A DNA stretch of 64,000 nt from Bradyrhizobium genosp. L (GTDB lineage: Bacteria; Pseudomonadota; Alphaproteobacteria; Rhizobiales; Xanthobacteraceae). A model generated the notes under the pieces. That model did no database searches and was not told where the DNA came from. It worked only from the letters and a program-made list of their open reading frames with translations. The stretch covers positions 5,642,001-5,706,000 of the forward strand of contig NZ_CP061378.1 in the NCBI RefSeq assembly GCF_015624485.1, read 5' to 3'. The number at the start of each line of letters is the position of its first letter. Position 1 is the stretch's first letter. A program made the position numbers and the translations under genes. Shown in pieces: positions 62,817 to 64,000 of the stretch.

Positions 62817-64000
62817 TCAGGCAGGCTGCGCAACCGGGCGTGCGACAGGCGCCTCGACGATCGGCAGGTTGATCAGGGCCGACAGCACGCCGAAGGCCAC
62901 CGACAGCCACCAGATCGGCGTGTAGGAACCGTACTGCTCGAACACGACGCCGCCGAGCCAGACGCCGAGGAAGCCACCGACCTGGTGGCTGACGAAGGCG
63001 AAACCGTACAGCGTGGAGAACCAGCGGGTGCCGAACATCAGCGAGACCAGCGCCGAGGTCGGCGGCACGCTCGACAGCCACAACAGCCCCGAGACGGCGC
63101 CGAATGCGATCGCAGAGAACGGCGTCACCGGAAACGAGATGAACGCCACGGTCGCAAGCGCGCGCGTAAAATAGATCACCGACAACAGATAGCGCTTCGG
63201 GACGAAGTTCTGCAGCCAGCCGACGCTGAGCGAGCCGATGATGTTGAACAGGCCGATCGCGGCAACGACCCAGCCGCCGGTCGTCGCCGGAATGCCGCGA
63301 TCGGCGAGATAGGCCGGCAGATGGATGGTGATGAAGGCAAGCTGGAAGCCGCAGGTGAAGAAGCCCAGCACCAGGAGCACATAGGAACGATGGCCGAAGG
63401 CCTCGGCCAGCGCCGTCCTGAACGATTGCTGGTCGGCGGCCGGCACCTTGCCGGTCGCGGCCGGCGGCGTCGCAAGCGCGAACGACAGCGGCAGGATCAG
63501 CAGCATCAGTGCGCTGAACACGACGAGCGCAGTCTGCCAGCCGAAATTGTCGATCATGGCAACGCCAAACGGCGCAAACAGGAACTGGCCAAATGAGCCG
63601 GCGGCGGTGCCGGCACCGAGCGCGATGCCGCGCTTCTCCGGCGGCAACAGCTTGCTGAAGGCGGCCAGCACGAGATTGAACGACGAGCCCGACAGGCCGA
63701 AACCGATCAGCACGCCGGCGCTGATGTCGAGCGACAACGACGTCGTCGAGTAGCGCATTAGGAGCAGGCCGGCGGCGTAGAGCAAGGCGCCGACGATCAT
63801 GACGCGCAGCAGACCGAAGCGATCGGCAATCGCGCCGGCGACCGGCTGGCCGAGCCCCCACAAAAGGTTCTGCAGCGCGATCGCGAGGCCGAAGACATCG
63901 CGACCCCAGGAGAATTCACGGCCCATCGGCTGCACGAAGAAGCCGAGGCTGGAGCGCGGGCCAAAGCTCAGCAGCGCGATCGCGCAGCCGCAGACGATGA
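62817..64000 (-). CDS. MFS transporter, 5' end beyond the window
   Basis: The minus-strand frame stays open to the window edge, so the N-terminus is missing; about 394 residues are visible. The window edge reads LSFGPRSSLGFFVQPMGREFSWGRDVFGLAIALQ, typical of the OFA/oxalate-formate and MCT-like MFS group, followed by ten further membrane segments. KLLPPEKRGIALGAGTAAGSFGQFL and SALVSLMFGTRWFSTLYGFAF are conserved-looking loops. Substrate unknown. It ends 43 bases before acuI on the same strand, so it is probably the first gene of an operon with acuI. Confidence 0.88.
   Translation of the reverse strand, partial: IVCGCAIALLSFGPRSSLGFFVQPMGREFSWGRDVFGLAIALQNLLWGLGQPVAGAIADRFGLLRVMIVGALLYAAGLLLMRYSTTSLSLDISAGVLIGFGLSGSSFNLVLAAFSKLLPPEKRGIALGAGTAAGSFGQFLFAPFGVAMIDNFGWQTALVVFSALMLLILPLSFALATPPAATGKVPAADQQSFRTALAEAFGHRSYVLLVLGFFTCGFQLAFITIHLPAYLADRGIPATTGGWVVAAIGLFNIIGSLSVGWLQNFVPKRYLLSVIYFTRALATVAFISFPVTPFSAIAFGAVSGLLWLSSVPPTSALVSLMFGTRWFSTLYGFAFVSHQVGGFLGVWLGGVVFEQYGSYTPIWWLSVAFGVLSALINLPIVEAPVARPVAQPA

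Overview
The window is chromosomal DNA of a GC-rich alphaproteobacterium, most likely Bradyrhizobium or a close Nitrobacteraceae relative. I infer this from protein style, from the number of dispersed palindromic repeats, from two GGAAC-N17-(C)GTT promoters of the EcfG general-stress type, and from many alphaproteobacterial protein families (PRC-barrel, TIGR02301, DUF6894, rhizobial-type dihydroorotase). No rRNA, tRNA, CRISPR array, complete insertion sequence or prophage was found.

Layout. 1-4.1 kb: end of an AraC-type regulator, a CPBP membrane protease, an IspZ/YciB-like septation protein, a Cys-rich secreted protein and a FecR-domain surface protein. 4.1-12.1 kb: a probable membrane-lipid neighbourhood holding a NUDIX hydrolase, phosphatidylserine decarboxylase, a divergent class III aminotransferase, an Mpo1-like membrane protein, a PmtA-type methyltransferase, a GT4 glycosyltransferase and a membrane-anchored TAXI protein. 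12-17.5 kb: acyltransferase, L,D-transpeptidase, DUF4403 protein and a solute-binding protein with no permease. 17.5-23 kb: small secreted protein with upstream repeats, enolase-superfamily enzyme, GH38 alpha-mannosidase and a secreted PRC-barrel protein. 23-31.4 kb: periplasmic GDPD, DUF2652-SRPBCC protein, large methyltransferase, AcpA-type phosphoesterase and di-haem peroxidase.

31.7-36.5 kb: small proteins, a second PRC-barrel protein, an OmpR/EnvZ-type two-component pair and a lytic transglycosylase lipoprotein. 36.7-41.7 kb: thiamine biosynthesis, with a TPP riboswitch, thiO-thiS-thiG-thiE and then thiC, interrupted twice by repeat elements. 41.8-42.8 kb: a lower-GC patch with two orphan genes. 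42.9-48.9 kb: Baeyer-Villiger-type monooxygenase, a DNA glycosylase with no ordinary start codon, several small proteins, a repeat-packed 0.9 kb intergenic region and an SRAP protein. 49-55.7 kb: housekeeping genes including NUDIX, HAD phosphatase, a dihydroorotase-like amidohydrolase and the ygfZ-tag-HD set. 55.8-64 kb: giant DUF2339 membrane protein, HBM-type chemotaxis receptor, DUF6894 protein, an acrylyl-CoA reductase-like enzyme and the start-truncated end of an MFS transporter.

The clearest functional units are the riboswitch-controlled thiamine genes, the lipid-modification neighbourhood and the two stress-promoter PRC-barrel genes. I found no obvious new defence or mobile system. The best leads are the lipid cluster, the glycosylase start, the paired 19-bp repeats near 17.8 kb and the dihydroorotase subfamily with an altered metal-ligand motif.
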